NCBI RefSeq assembly: GCF_963677125.1
Contig: NZ_OY781882.1
Location: 2,302,501 to 2,366,500, forward strand
Length of the DNA: 64,000 nt
Source of the DNA: an uncultured Desulfobacter sp.
GTDB lineage: Bacteria > Desulfobacterota > Desulfobacteria > Desulfobacterales > Desulfobacteraceae
Direction: 5' to 3'
Below, in pieces: positions 43,992 through 54,622 of the stretch. The notes below the pieces were generated by a model. It did no database searches, had not been told where the DNA came from, and worked only from the letters and a program-made list of their open reading frames with translations. The first letter of the stretch is position 1; the number at the start of each line of letters is the position of its first letter. Position numbers and translations under genes: made by a program.

Positions 43992-45421
43992 CCCAACCGC
44001 TCCAAAATCCGCTGGTGAATATTATCAAACCCACCATTGGACATGACCAGAACAAGATCTTTGGGCCTAAGCTCCAGAGCAAGAAAATCTATGACCTCAC
44101 TTGGGTCATTGAAATGGTGAGCCACCCTGCCCCTTTTGCAGATATCTTTAGCCAAACGCTCGGGAGAAAACCGCTCTTTTTCGGGAATATTCTTTTTAAC
44201 CCCGGGCGAACAGATACACGTAAGATCGGCCAGGTCAAAGCATGCGGGATAGGTATCTTGAAAAATATTTCTCATGCTGGTATTTGTTCTTGGCTCAAAC
44301 ACGGCAATCAAACGGCCCTGGGGATAAAACGGTTTGACTGCGGCAATGGTCTCTCTAACAGCGGTCGGATGATGAGCAAAATCATCCATCACCGTGATAC
44401 CGGCAACCTGCCCCCTTATTTCCTGACGTCTTTTAACCCCGCTAAAGGTTGAAAGCCCACGAGCAATATCAGCCTCTTTTATTCCCAGACTGCGGGCTGC
44501 GGCAATACAGGCCGTTGCATTAAGAAGGTTGTGGTACCCGGGCAGGTCCGTTTGTATCTCGAGAGCCGTACCAAGTCCTGTGATGCGGGCAAGGGTGTGC
44601 AAACGTCCCGTAACGGCGTCCGGCGTACTGCTCAGGCGATGGTCATGCACCTGCCACATGGCGTTTGTACCGTAAGTCTCAAGATTTACCGCACACGCCT
44701 GATCCAGCACCTTCATCAAATTAGCATTTTCCTTGCAGGCAATAATACGACTTTGATTCTTGATCTTTGACACCAGGGCCTCAAAGGCCCGGCAAATATG
44801 ATCCAGGTCATCAAAAATATCGGCATGATCAAACTCAATGCCGGTCATAATGGTTATAAAAGGATCATAATGCATAAATTTCGGACCCTTATCAAAAAAG
44901 GCCGTATCATACTCATCTCCTTCTATTACCATATATTCCCCGTCACCGATTTTAAACGAAGAGTTATAATCTTTTAAAATCCCCCCAATCATAAATGAGG
45001 GGCCAAGCCCTGCTGTTTCGAGCAAATGAGCCATAATGGCAGAGGTGGTTGTCTTTCCGTGAGTACCGGTGACAAGAATAATCTTCTTGTCACCGGCGAT
45101 AAATCGGTTCACCGCCTGGGGCATGGACATGTAGGAAAGCCCTCTTTCCATTACGGCAACGGCCTCCGGGTTCTCACGTGTCACGGCATTGCCGATAATC
45201 ACAAGGTCCGGAACCTGTTCCGGGTCCTCACTGATATTGGCCGGGTGAAATCCGCTAAACAAAGTAATCCCGTTGTCTATAAGAAAATCACTCATGGGCG
45301 GATAAACATTCTGATCTGACCCTGTGACAGTATACCCCATCTTTTTTAAAATACAGGCCAAAGTCCCCATGCCGGTGCCACAGGCTGCGATCAGATGAAT
45401 CCGCTTAATTGAATCCGTCAT
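43988..45421 (-). CDS. mpl: UDP-N-acetylmuramate:L-alanyl-gamma-D-glutamyl-meso-diaminopimelate ligase
   Basis: Mpl reattaches recycled murein tripeptide to UDP-MurNAc. It is a Mur ligase with an N-terminal Rossmann-like domain (HLIAACGTGMGTLACIL), the ATP-binding loop GTHGKTTT near residue 118, and FDHADIFDD, followed by the FAHHPTAVRET stretch and FEPRTNTS in the C-terminal domain. The length of 477 fits Mpl. MurC is the closest alternative, but the GTGM N-terminal motif, 'EPRTNTS' and size favour Mpl. It starts one base into the hemL stop (TAATG). Confidence 0.9.
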   Translation of the reverse strand: MTDSIKRIHLIAACGTGMGTLACILKKMGYTVTGSDQNVYPPMSDFLIDNGITLFSGFHPANISEDPEQVPDLVIIGNAVTRENPEAVAVMERGLSYMSMPQAVNRFIAGDKKIILVTGTHGKTTTSAIMAHLLETAGLGPSFMIGGILKDYNSSFKIGDGEYMVIEGDEYDTAFFDKGPKFMHYDPFITIMTGIEFDHADIFDDLDHICRAFEALVSKIKNQSRIIACKENANLMKVLDQACAVNLETYGTNAMWQVHDHRLSSTPDAVTGRLHTLARITGLGTALEIQTDLPGYHNLLNATACIAAARSLGIKEADIARGLSTFSGVKRRQEIRGQVAGITVMDDFAHHPTAVRETIAAVKPFYPQGRLIAVFEPRTNTSMRNIFQDTYPACFDLADLTCICSPGVKKNIPEKERFSPERLAKDICKRGRVAHHFNDPSEVIDFLALELRPKDLVLVMSNGGFDNIHQRILERLG

Positions 45422-46707
45422 TAAATTTCCGCCATGACCTGCCGTGCGGCGGCAAGGGTGTTTTCAATATCCTCGTCCGTATGGGCGGCAGAGATAAAAC
45501 AGGCCTCAAACTGTGATGGCGCAAGATAAACACCTTTGGCCAACATGCCCCGGTAAAATTTAGCAAAGCGGTCCAGATCACAGGTTTTGGCATCATCAAA
45601 ATTGCGTACTTTCTGACCGGTAAAAAAGAACCCGGCCATAGAGCCGAAATGTCCGGCAGAAAAAGGAATCCCTGCGTCATCGGCTGCAGCTTGAAGACCA
45701 TTAACCAGCATATCTGCCCGGCGGTCCATATCAGCGTAGAGCTGGTCACTTTCAAGCGCTTTTAACGTGGCGACGCCTGCGGCCATGGCCAGAGGATTAC
45801 CTGACAAAGTCCCGGCCTGGTAAATAGATCCCCCAGGGGCAATCTGGGCCATAATTTCGCGTTTTCCGCCATAGGCCCCCACGGGCAGTCCGCCACCGAT
45901 CACTTTACCAAAGCAGGTCAAGTCAGGATCAATATCAAAATACCCTTGGGCGCACCTTCTGCCCCCAACCCTAAATCCGGTCATGACTTCATCAAAAATC
46001 AACAGGGCGCCATGAGCTGCAGTCTCACTGCGCAATGTTTTTAAAAACAGAGGATCAGGCGCGACCATGCCCATGTTCCCCGCCACAGGCTCAAGAATCA
46101 CACAGGCGATGTCTTTGCCCTTTTCAGCCATGAGCTGTTCAAACCCTTCTATGTCGTTGTACGGTAAAGACAACGTATTTCGGATCACATCAGCAGGAAC
46201 CCCCGGACTTCCGGGAATCCCCAAAGTAGCCACACCGGACCCGGCGGCCACAAGTAACGTATCTGCATGGCCATGGTAACATCCGTCAAATTTAACAATC
46301 AAATCCCGGCCCGTAACGCCCCTTGCCAGACGGATTGCACTCATGGTCGCCTCGGTGCCGGAGTTAACCATTCTGACCATATCCACGGAAGCCACTGAAT
46401 CCACAACAAGCTGGGCCAACTCATTTTCAACGGCAGTGGGCGCACCAAAACTTGTGCCCGACTCCAGCACTTTTTTCAACGCATCAACCACAGGCCCGGG
46501 GCGATGGCCAAGAATAAGCGGCCCCCAGGACAAGACGTAATCAATATAAGCGTTGCCGTCAGCGTCAAAAAGCCTTGCACCCTCTCCTTTTTCAATGAAA
46601 ACGGGCTCCCCGCCCACTGAACCGCAGGCCCTTACCGGCGAATTAACCCCACCGGGTATCAAATTTTTGGCCGATGAAAATAAAGCGGCTGATTTAGTAC
46701 GTTCCAT
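45421..46707 (-). CDS. hemL: Glutamate-1-semialdehyde 2,1-aminomutase
   Basis: HemL forms 5-aminolevulinate from glutamate-1-semialdehyde, the start of tetrapyrrole synthesis via the C5 pathway. Features: [16 protein letters not shown] at the N-terminus, the PLP-binding lysine in [17 protein letters not shown] near residue 267, and [13 protein letters not shown]. The length is 428 residues. It is the first gene of the hemL-mpl run and is divergent from tadA. HemA and the other heme genes are not in the window. The product would be needed for siroheme of sulfite reductase and the many c-type hemes. Confidence 0.98.
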   Translation of the reverse strand: MERTKSAALFSSAKNLIPGGVNSPVRACGSVGGEPVFIEKGEGARLFDADGNAYIDYVLSWGPLILGHRPGPVVDALKKVLESGTSFGAPTAVENELAQLVVDSVASVDMVRMVNSGTEATMSAIRLARGVTGRDLIVKFDGCYHGHADTLLVAAGSGVATLGIPGSPGVPADVIRNTLSLPYNDIEGFEQLMAEKGKDIACVILEPVAGNMGMVAPDPLFLKTLRSETAAHGALLIFDEVMTGFRVGGRRCAQGYFDIDPDLTCFGKVIGGGLPVGAYGGKREIMAQIAPGGSIYQAGTLSGNPLAMAAGVATLKALESDQLYADMDRRADMLVNGLQAAADDAGIPFSAGHFGSMAGFFFTGQKVRNFDDAKTCDLDRFAKFYRGMLAKGVYLAPSQFEACFISAAHTDEDIENTLAAARQVMAEI

Positions 46708-46891
46708 ATTTAATCCTTATTGTATATTTACTGCGAAGTGTCACGGTTACCACATAATTAGTCTTGAAAGATGGAATATACCAAACTGAGTTGAAAAGGG
46801 TCAACCGCTTTGATTTTTGCCCGGCATATAAAATAGTATCTCATAACATTTGACCTGATGAAAAAAGGCTTATATAAGTTAGGGTTGGATT

Positions 46892-48632
<1,741 letters not shown>

Positions 48633-48634
48633 AT

Positions 48635-48663
48635 TGACATTCGCTTAATTCTGGGGTAAAAAA
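48635..48663 (+). promoter_or_regulatory. Predicted promoter for tRNA-Pro
   Basis: TTGACA (48635-48640), a 17-bp spacer and TAAAAA (48658-48663) lie just after purA. The expected start is about 9 nt before the tRNA, a usual distance. Confidence 0.6.
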
Positions 48664-48678
48664 TAGCGGCTTATGCGT

Positions 48679-48755
48679 CGGGATGTGGCTCAGCCTGGTA
48701 GAGCACCTCGTTCGGGACGAGGGGGTCGGAGGTTCAAATCCTCTCATCCCGACCA
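48679..48755 (+). tRNA. tRNA-Pro (anticodon CGG)
   Basis: The acceptor stem CGGGATG pairs with CATCCCG, the anticodon stem CCTCG/CGAGG encloses TTCGGGA, giving anticodon CGG for codon CCG, and the T-arm contains GGTTCAAATCC. The CCA end is encoded. The gene is 77 nt long. Confidence 0.93.
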
Positions 48756-48948
48756 TATAAAAATAAGATCAATTACACCTGTTATATAAATCTTGATTCT
48801 CGTTTCTAAAAATCGCTTCTTTGTCTTAAAATCTTTAAAATTTTTACAAGCATAATTCATGTGAAGTGTTTATAATTATTCTTTTGAAGGAGATATTTAG
48901 GATATCCAAAACAAAGATTATAAACAAAAAAAAGATTGAGGTATTGCC

Positions 48949-49881
48949 ATGAAAATACGTCTTCATAAAAATGCCACAACAACGCCTGCCCAGCGGGCAT
49001 ATATTCAAAATAATCCACACCTGTCCGTTGCCGCTCTGGCAAAAAAAACCGGCGTTAGTAAAACCACAATACGCAGATGGCAAAAACGTATGGATGTTTA
49101 TGACCGCCCGCACACTCCCAAACATATTAAAAAGGCCCTGACACCCATTGAAGAGATTAAAATCATTATCTGCCGCATGGCATCCAGAGCCGGCCTTGAC
49201 GATCTGCTTCAAATTACAGACTCTTTTTTTAACATCACCTGTTCGAGGGCCGGCCTCAACAGATGTCTAAAACGGTATCAGATATCCAGGATGCCAAAAC
49301 TCAAGCAATCTGTACCATTTAACCTTAAAGATTATACCGGCACATATCTTTATTACAATTGTTTCCATCTGCCCTCTTTTTTGCCGGATAAACCGCCTGT
49401 GGTACTGCAAACCCTTCTTGACTGTTCATTCAGAACCTTTCATGCACAATACGCTGCAACAGCGCACACATTCATTTCAGATCACATCCAGAAGTTTCCC
49501 TTAAAGGTTTTAGGCGTTATTTATAATGACCCGGTAAGACTCAGTGCCGATCATACAAACAAACAAAAATATAAGAACAGCTGTGACAGCACCATCGAGC
49601 AATTATGCAGCACATTGGACATTACATGCTTTCACATGGATGATCAGCATACCGACACAAAAAACGAATTATGCCGGCAGATGGAAAAAATCGCTAACCA
49701 ACCTGATTTTGAAAAAGAAGCACCAACCTGGGGAACAAATGAAGCACTGGTAAAACAGATAAGCCATTACAACTTTAAATTACCCCTGAGTTTTTTAAAA
49801 CAGAAAACACCCTACCAGGCAATGGAGGCGCATTACACCAATTTTCCAAGCAGTTTCAAACACAAGCCGACCATCTCTTGA
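48949..49881 (+). CDS. IS481-like transposase homolog with all three catalytic residues replaced
   Basis: The N-terminus MKIRLHKNATTTPAQRAYIQ, the helix-turn-helix ALAKKTGVSKTTIRRWQKR and the following DRPHTP and DDLLQITDSFFN segments match IS481-family transposases, and the end SHYNFKLPLSFLKQKTPYQAM matches their C-terminus. The DDE core is altered: the HIDVKYLP position reads YYNCFHLP (N137), the TDNGKEF position reads YNDPVRL (N193), and the VERFNGRI glutamate aligns with C242. The frame is nevertheless open for 310 codons. No terminal inverted repeats were identified. It lies between tRNA-Pro and fliC. A DNA-binding role without transposition is inferred. Confidence 0.7.
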   Translation: MKIRLHKNATTTPAQRAYIQNNPHLSVAALAKKTGVSKTTIRRWQKRMDVYDRPHTPKHIKKALTPIEEIKIIICRMASRAGLDDLLQITDSFFNITCSRAGLNRCLKRYQISRMPKLKQSVPFNLKDYTGTYLYYNCFHLPSFLPDKPPVVLQTLLDCSFRTFHAQYAATAHTFISDHIQKFPLKVLGVIYNDPVRLSADHTNKQKYKNSCDSTIEQLCSTLDITCFHMDDQHTDTKNELCRQMEKIANQPDFEKEAPTWGTNEALVKQISHYNFKLPLSFLKQKTPYQAMEAHYTNFPSSFKHKPTIS

Positions 49882-50237
49882 TCATTCGCTTGCCTGTGGC
49901 GCAGTCCGTAAGAAAACCAATCTCCTTTAAAATCAAAAACTTTATCACAAGAAAATCTCACTTGATTAGTTTCAAAAAACACATATTTCAATAATAAATT
50001 CAAATAGATAAAATTTTCCTACCATAGAAGACCGTTATCAGTCCCTTTCTTTAAATAAACTTTAGATTAAAGGTTGCCTTTTTTTATCACGATAAGATAG
50101 CAGAACAACGGATTAATCCAGGCGGCCGGCCCCCGCCATAAACCTATAAACCATTCATCAGACGGATCTGACGAATGCCCCAAGTGACCCGGCAATGACG
50201 CCGGCACTTTACGACCCAAATTCACGGAGGAAATAAC
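49882..50237. other. Intergenic region upstream of fliC
   Basis: This 356-bp stretch holds the fliC promoter and its leader. No gene or repeat-family copy was seen. Confidence 0.5.
50068..50095 (+). promoter_or_regulatory. Possible sigma-28 (FliA) promoter for fliC
   Basis: TAAAGGTT and CACGATAA are close to the TAAAGTTT-N11-GCCGATAA consensus; the spacer here is 12 nt. It lies about 140 nt upstream of the fliC start. Flagellin genes are usually FliA-dependent, which supports the call. Confidence 0.55.
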
Positions 50238-52613
50238 ATGAGTTTAAGTATTAATACCAACGTTGCTGCACTGACCGCGCACAGAAACATGGTCTCCAAC
50301 GACAATGATATGCGTACATCCTTGACGCGACTGTCCACAGGCTTGAGAATCAACTCAGCTGCAGACGATGCATCAGGTCTGACCATTGCCGATTCTTTGG
50401 CAGCACAGGCAGACGGTATTGGCCAGGGCATCCGGAACGCAAATGACGGCGTTTCCATTGTCCAGACTGCAGACGGTGCCCTCGAAGAGTCGGTAAGCAT
50501 TGTAAACACCATTAAAACCAAAGCCATCCAGGCGGCATCAGACACCCAGACGACGGCAACCCGGTCTGCTATTCAGCAGGATATTGACAAACTGATGGAA
50601 GAGCTTGACAACATTGCCACCACCACATCCTACAACGGCTTGCAGCTTCTCAACGGCACTTACACCAACAAGGTTATTCACACCGGTGCCTCTGCCAATG
50701 AGACCACTTCTATCAGCATAGGAGACACTGAGTCCGATTCCATAGGCCACATTTCAACAGCCACTTTGGAACTTGATGGGCAAGTAGGCAGCGCTGTTCA
50801 GCTATCCATCACTTCAGCCATCACCGGCGAAAATGTTGAATTGGAATCCATTACCATTGAAGCCAATAACGAGGAGGAAAACGGCCTCGGTGCCTTAGCC
50901 GATGAAATCAACTCGGTTTCCGCTCTTACAGGCGTCTCTGCAATGGCGATTGTGGAAACCACCACAAGTGGAGCGATTCAGGAAGGCACCACAGGTGCCG
51001 ATTTTGCAATCAACGGCGTTAACATCGGTGCCATCAATGTTGAAGACAATGATGCCGATGCCTCTCTTGTCACAGCCATCAATGACAAGACAAGTGAGAC
51101 AGGCGTTTCCGCAGCCCTTAATAATTCAGGCACCATTACGCTGACATCTGAAGACGGACGGGTGCTTGATGTGACCGGCGAAACAGGCGGCGTTTTCGGT
51201 GATACCATTTCAGCAGCAGACCTCAGCACTGTCGGGTACATCACCCTGACCCAGGAAGGCTCCAGTCAGTTCAACATTAACGGTGCCATATCCGGCGGTA
51301 CAACTACTGAATTCACGCTTGACACCGAATATACGTCCACCGGGACCACAATCATTGCCGATGAGTCCTCAATCGCTTCAGGGTCGGTGTTGACTGCAGG
51401 CACTGTTCTTGGCGGCAATGCCACGATCGCAGCGGAAACCGACATTGTGTCCGACTTCCAACTTGAGGCCGGTTCTAAGATAGCAACCGGCTCAGTAATC
51501 GCGGAAGGAACCAATATAACAGGAAATATAACACTTTCAACACAGGCCGATCTTCAAGAAGACATGACGATCACTGCCGGATCAACCCTTGCAAGCAATT
51601 CAGTGCTTGGCGCAGGTACAGTGGTTAATCAGTCATTTTCGAATGCCGGTATGACTTATGAAGCTGGAACCACATTAGCTGCCGATGTTACGCTTGGCTC
51701 CTCACTGATTGTCACCTCGGATATGCAGCTAGCAGATGACTCCACCATTACCACAGGCAGTACAATGACTGCAGGAACGGTACTAGGTGCTGACATGACC
51801 ATCAGCAATAGCATGACCCTAGCTGACGACATGACGCTTGAAGCCGGTTCAGACATCGCCTCCGGGTCAGTGATTGCCGTAGGCTCTACGTTGGGAGATT
51901 CAATTACACTCAATTCAGAGATGACAACTTCTGACGATATGGATGTGGCAGCCGGTTCTCAGATCGCGTCAGCTTCAACAATAACAAAGGGCTCTCTGAT
52001 GGGTGGTCCAGTGCAAGTGGAACAAGAAGTCCTGGAAGACGAGATGACCCTTTCTGCCGGATCGACCCTTACCTCAGGTTCTAAAATCCTAAACGGGACA
52101 ACGATTAACCAGGATATCCTTGGCTCCGACGGCAATACTTATACTGCAGGAACAACTCTTAGCACTGATATCACTTTGGCTAACGACGTTCTCCTGACCG
52201 AAAATATGACCCTTGCATCCGGAAGTACAATTGAAGAAGGTTCGATACTTGAAATAACCGCATCAAGCGAAGATGTGACTGTTTCAGACCAGCAAGGCTT
52301 GACCCTGGCAGATATCAATGTCTTGACACAGGAGGATGCTGAAATTGCCATTGAAATTGCGGAAGCCGCGCTGGCTGACCTGGATGCCATAAGAAGTGGA
52401 CTGGGTTCCGTGGAAAACCAGCTGTCTTCCACCATCTCCAACCTTTCGGTGACCAAAACCAATGTCACGGCCTCCGAATCTACCATCCGAGACGTTGATT
52501 TTGCGGAAGAAACAGCCAACTTTGCCAAGCTGTCCCTGCTGGCCCAGACAGGCTCCTATGCTCTGAGCCAGGCAAACGCCGCATCTTCAAACCTGACCAG
52601 CCTGCTCCAGTAA
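50238..52613 (+). CDS. fliC: Flagellin, enlarged, with internal repeats
   Basis: FliC forms the filament. The D0/D1 ends are conserved: MSLSINTNVAALTAHRNM and RLSTGLRINSAADDASGL, and the C-terminal DVDFAEETANFAKLSLLAQTG with SNLTSLLQ. The protein is 791 residues. After the D1 part there is a Flagellin_IN motif (about residues 255-310, ADFAINGVNIGAINV) and then a ~320-residue region (about 354-674) of repeats of the type AGSxIASGSVIxxGTxLG with ITL. They resemble left-handed beta-helix hexapeptide repeats. This region lies where the variable, surface-exposed domains sit. The start has GGAGG upstream. A strong terminator follows. Confidence 0.93.
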   Translation: MSLSINTNVAALTAHRNMVSNDNDMRTSLTRLSTGLRINSAADDASGLTIADSLAAQADGIGQGIRNANDGVSIVQTADGALEESVSIVNTIKTKAIQAASDTQTTATRSAIQQDIDKLMEELDNIATTTSYNGLQLLNGTYTNKVIHTGASANETTSISIGDTESDSIGHISTATLELDGQVGSAVQLSITSAITGENVELESITIEANNEEENGLGALADEINSVSALTGVSAMAIVETTTSGAIQEGTTGADFAINGVNIGAINVEDNDADASLVTAINDKTSETGVSAALNNSGTITLTSEDGRVLDVTGETGGVFGDTISAADLSTVGYITLTQEGSSQFNINGAISGGTTTEFTLDTEYTSTGTTIIADESSIASGSVLTAGTVLGGNATIAAETDIVSDFQLEAGSKIATGSVIAEGTNITGNITLSTQADLQEDMTITAGSTLASNSVLGAGTVVNQSFSNAGMTYEAGTTLAADVTLGSSLIVTSDMQLADDSTITTGSTMTAGTVLGADMTISNSMTLADDMTLEAGSDIASGSVIAVGSTLGDSITLNSEMTTSDDMDVAAGSQIASASTITKGSLMGGPVQVEQEVLEDEMTLSAGSTLTSGSKILNGTTINQDILGSDGNTYTAGTTLSTDITLANDVLLTENMTLASGSTIEEGSILEITASSEDVTVSDQQGLTLADINVLTQEDAEIAIEIAEAALADLDAIRSGLGSVENQLSSTISNLSVTKTNVTASESTIRDVDFAEETANFAKLSLLAQTGSYALSQANAASSNLTSLLQ

Positions 52614-52638
52614 TACAAGCAGCAGCTTAACTCAACTA

Positions 52639-52674
52639 GCCGGCAAGGGAAAACTCCCTTGCCGGCATTTTTTT
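52639..52674 (+). terminator. Rho-independent terminator after fliC
   Basis: GCCGGCAAGGGA pairs with TCCCTTGCCGGC around AAAC, followed by ATTTTTTT. Confidence 0.93.
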
Positions 52675-53225
52675 AGCGGCCCGCAAACCAGCCTTTTACA
52701 ACATAATCCTTGGTTGTTCTTTTTTCCGCGCTATACAATCTACGATCTCCGGTTTGGAACTATATTCTGGTCTGAAAGTCATGTATCAAGAATTGCTTCT
52801 GTATTCCTGCCGAGACCGGTTGCAATGATATGTAACCTGAAAACAGCCCGACCCCTGTATTGTAAAACATCACAACCCGACCCTATGTCGGCGATAAGAC
52901 CCTGCATCTGCATAACACAGCGGACCTATCTCAAGTCCCATGCCTGTATTCTCAATGGTCAGCAATAGAACCAGACGGACAAAGGATAGAGATTATATCT
53001 GTGATATGATTGAGACATTGGGGCCTAAGAAGATCTTCATAAAATAAGCCGGCTGTCGTCAATGTTGTTAAAAAATGAGTTCGATATAACTTTACTCGGA
53101 ACAGCCGGTACCCATAGAACGATAAAACCACTGCAGTACCGTTCATTAAGTTGTACGGACACAGGCAATCAATTCCCCCCCCCGGCTCTTTCCTCAATGC
53201 CATATGTAACGCGGCTTTAAAATTA

Positions 53226-53304
53226 AAACCACGTAGTTCATGAAGAACACGAAGGATAGTGGGCGAATACCTTCGTGGACTTCGTGTTCTCCGTGGTTTA
53301 ATTA
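53226..53304. repeat. Repeat family C, copy 2 (CTTCGTG hairpin)
   Basis: AAACCACG, GTTCATGAAGAACACGAAG and their complements CTTCGTGGACTTCGTGTTCT and CGTGGTTT form a long inverted repeat around a short centre. Same unit as at 15146-15210. Confidence 0.65.
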
Positions 53305-53357
53305 TCAATGCTTATGCTTAAGTTTATGCCCTTAACTTTCTTTTTTCACAAATAGAA

Positions 53358-53390
53358 AACGGGCTGCAGATTTCAACTCTGCAGCCCGTT
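53358..53390 (-). terminator. Terminator after the porin gene
   Basis: AACGGGCTGCAGA pairs with TCTGCAGCCCGTT around a 7-nt loop. On the minus strand TTTTC follows. It lies about 40 nt after the porin stop. Confidence 0.75.
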
Positions 53391-53429
53391 ATAATTCAGG
53401 CAGTTTTATATGTATATATTTTGTTTAAC

Positions 53430-54485
53430 TTAGAAGGAAATTGCCCAAGTTGCGCCGAAGTACAGAGTTTCGTCTTCGCCAGCTTCTCTGTTATCAATCA
53501 TACCAACTTCAGGAGTTACAACAACGCCCGGAGCCAGTGTGATGCCAGCCTGCATGTAGTAAGACTGAGCAATAGAAGTAGTGTTGGCATCATCAAGTTC
53601 GTCATGGATATAACCATAACCGGCTTCAAGGGTAAGCATCTCACTTACTGCAAAAGTTACACCGATAGTACCACCAATGGATTCACAATCGTCAACGTCG
53701 CCGCCAGCATAGACAGCAAGACCTTCGTACTCAGTGCCATTATCAGCACCCAGGTTGCCCATGTTTTCACCCCATACAAAGGTAGCAAACATACCAACAG
53801 CGCCAAAGTTCAGGTTAGTACCCAAGGCAATGGCGTAGGCATCAATATCTTCGTCATCATTGATTTCAAAACGATTGTAACCAGCGGCAACCTGAGCTTC
53901 GCCCATATCAAAGGCTGCTTTGTAACACATTGCGATCATAGGCATGATAGCTTGAGTCTGACCACCCCATTTTGTTGTTTCAGCAACAGTCCAGGCTTCT
54001 GTTTCAGGAGCCAGGAAAGCAATGGAGAAACCGCCGAAAGTCAGCATCAACTCAGGATTACGACTGTTATCCAAATCACCGTATCCGGCCAGGCCAAGGT
54101 CATTAATGCCATCACCGTTCTCAACCGGAACAAGCTGGTTGGAATATGCAACATTCAGAGGGGTGTCGCTCTGACCAACCAACAGGGTGCCGGAACCAAA
54201 GTTCCAAACGCCATAGAGGTGACGTACATTTACGCCAGTGCCATATTCAAAACGAGCGGTCAGTTCGTCAGAAACAGTTATGTTAGCACCAACCTTTGAA
54301 CTGGCAAGAAGCCCTTCGCTATACTGGGTGTCATAATCATCGGTAGCGGGATCATTTCCATCGGCGCGATCTTTGTCGTACCAACCGGTCCAAATTTTGG
54401 CTTCGCCGTAAAAATTCCACTCTGCTGCATAAGCAGAACCTGCCATCAGTGCAAGCACTGCAACAGCAATAATAAGTTTTTTCAT
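53430..54485 (-). CDS. Outer-membrane porin
   Basis: The start ATG at 54485 has AAAAGGAGA upstream and leads to a signal peptide ending SAYAAEW. The mature protein is rich in aromatic residues and alternating strands (for example LLVGQSDTPL and ALGTNLNFGAVGMFATF), consistent with a 16-stranded beta-barrel. It ends WAISF, with the C-terminal phenylalanine used for BAM-dependent insertion. The length is 351 residues. The pore specificity cannot be inferred. It is a single gene with its own promoter and terminator and probably abundant. Confidence 0.85.
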   Translation of the reverse strand: MKKLIIAVAVLALMAGSAYAAEWNFYGEAKIWTGWYDKDRADGNDPATDDYDTQYSEGLLASSKVGANITVSDELTARFEYGTGVNVRHLYGVWNFGSGTLLVGQSDTPLNVAYSNQLVPVENGDGINDLGLAGYGDLDNSRNPELMLTFGGFSIAFLAPETEAWTVAETTKWGGQTQAIMPMIAMCYKAAFDMGEAQVAAGYNRFEINDDEDIDAYAIALGTNLNFGAVGMFATFVWGENMGNLGADNGTEYEGLAVYAGGDVDDCESIGGTIGVTFAVSEMLTLEAGYGYIHDELDDANTTSIAQSYYMQAGITLAPGVVVTPEVGMIDNREAGEDETLYFGATWAISF

Positions 54486-54570
54486 CTTTTTCTCCTTTTG
54501 GGATTTATTTACTGCCTGAAAACAGACGTCCTGCCTTCCTTTTAAAAACAGGATGCCCAATTAGCTTCCG

Positions 54571-54599
54571 TTTTAATGCTATTTTAATAGGTTTGTCAA
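54571..54599 (-). promoter_or_regulatory. Predicted promoter for the porin gene
   Basis: On the minus strand TTGACA (54599-54594) and TTAAAA (54576-54571) are 17 bp apart, about 85 nt before the start codon. Confidence 0.6.
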
Positions 54600-54622
54600 C
54601 GTTTTTTTTAACTTTTCGCAGA

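Larger units (their letters stand above)
52675..53429. other. ~755-bp region between fliC and the porin gene
   Basis: No gene is supported. The plus-strand frame at 52714-52968 lacks family features. The minus strand near 52790-52960 contains faint GLG-type pieces that could be a decayed histidine kinase ATPase domain, but this is weak. A C9 tract lies near 53175-53183, followed by a CTTCGTG-type repeat and the porin terminator. Confidence 0.45.

Noticed and set aside
52790..52960. Possible decayed histidine-kinase ATPase domain on the minus strand
   Set aside because: Only short GLG-type and NTG-type fragments in different frames; too weak to name.
52952..53308. 118-codon open frame on the minus strand
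   Set aside because: It is generated by the CTTCGTG repeat and the C9 tract and lacks a start site.
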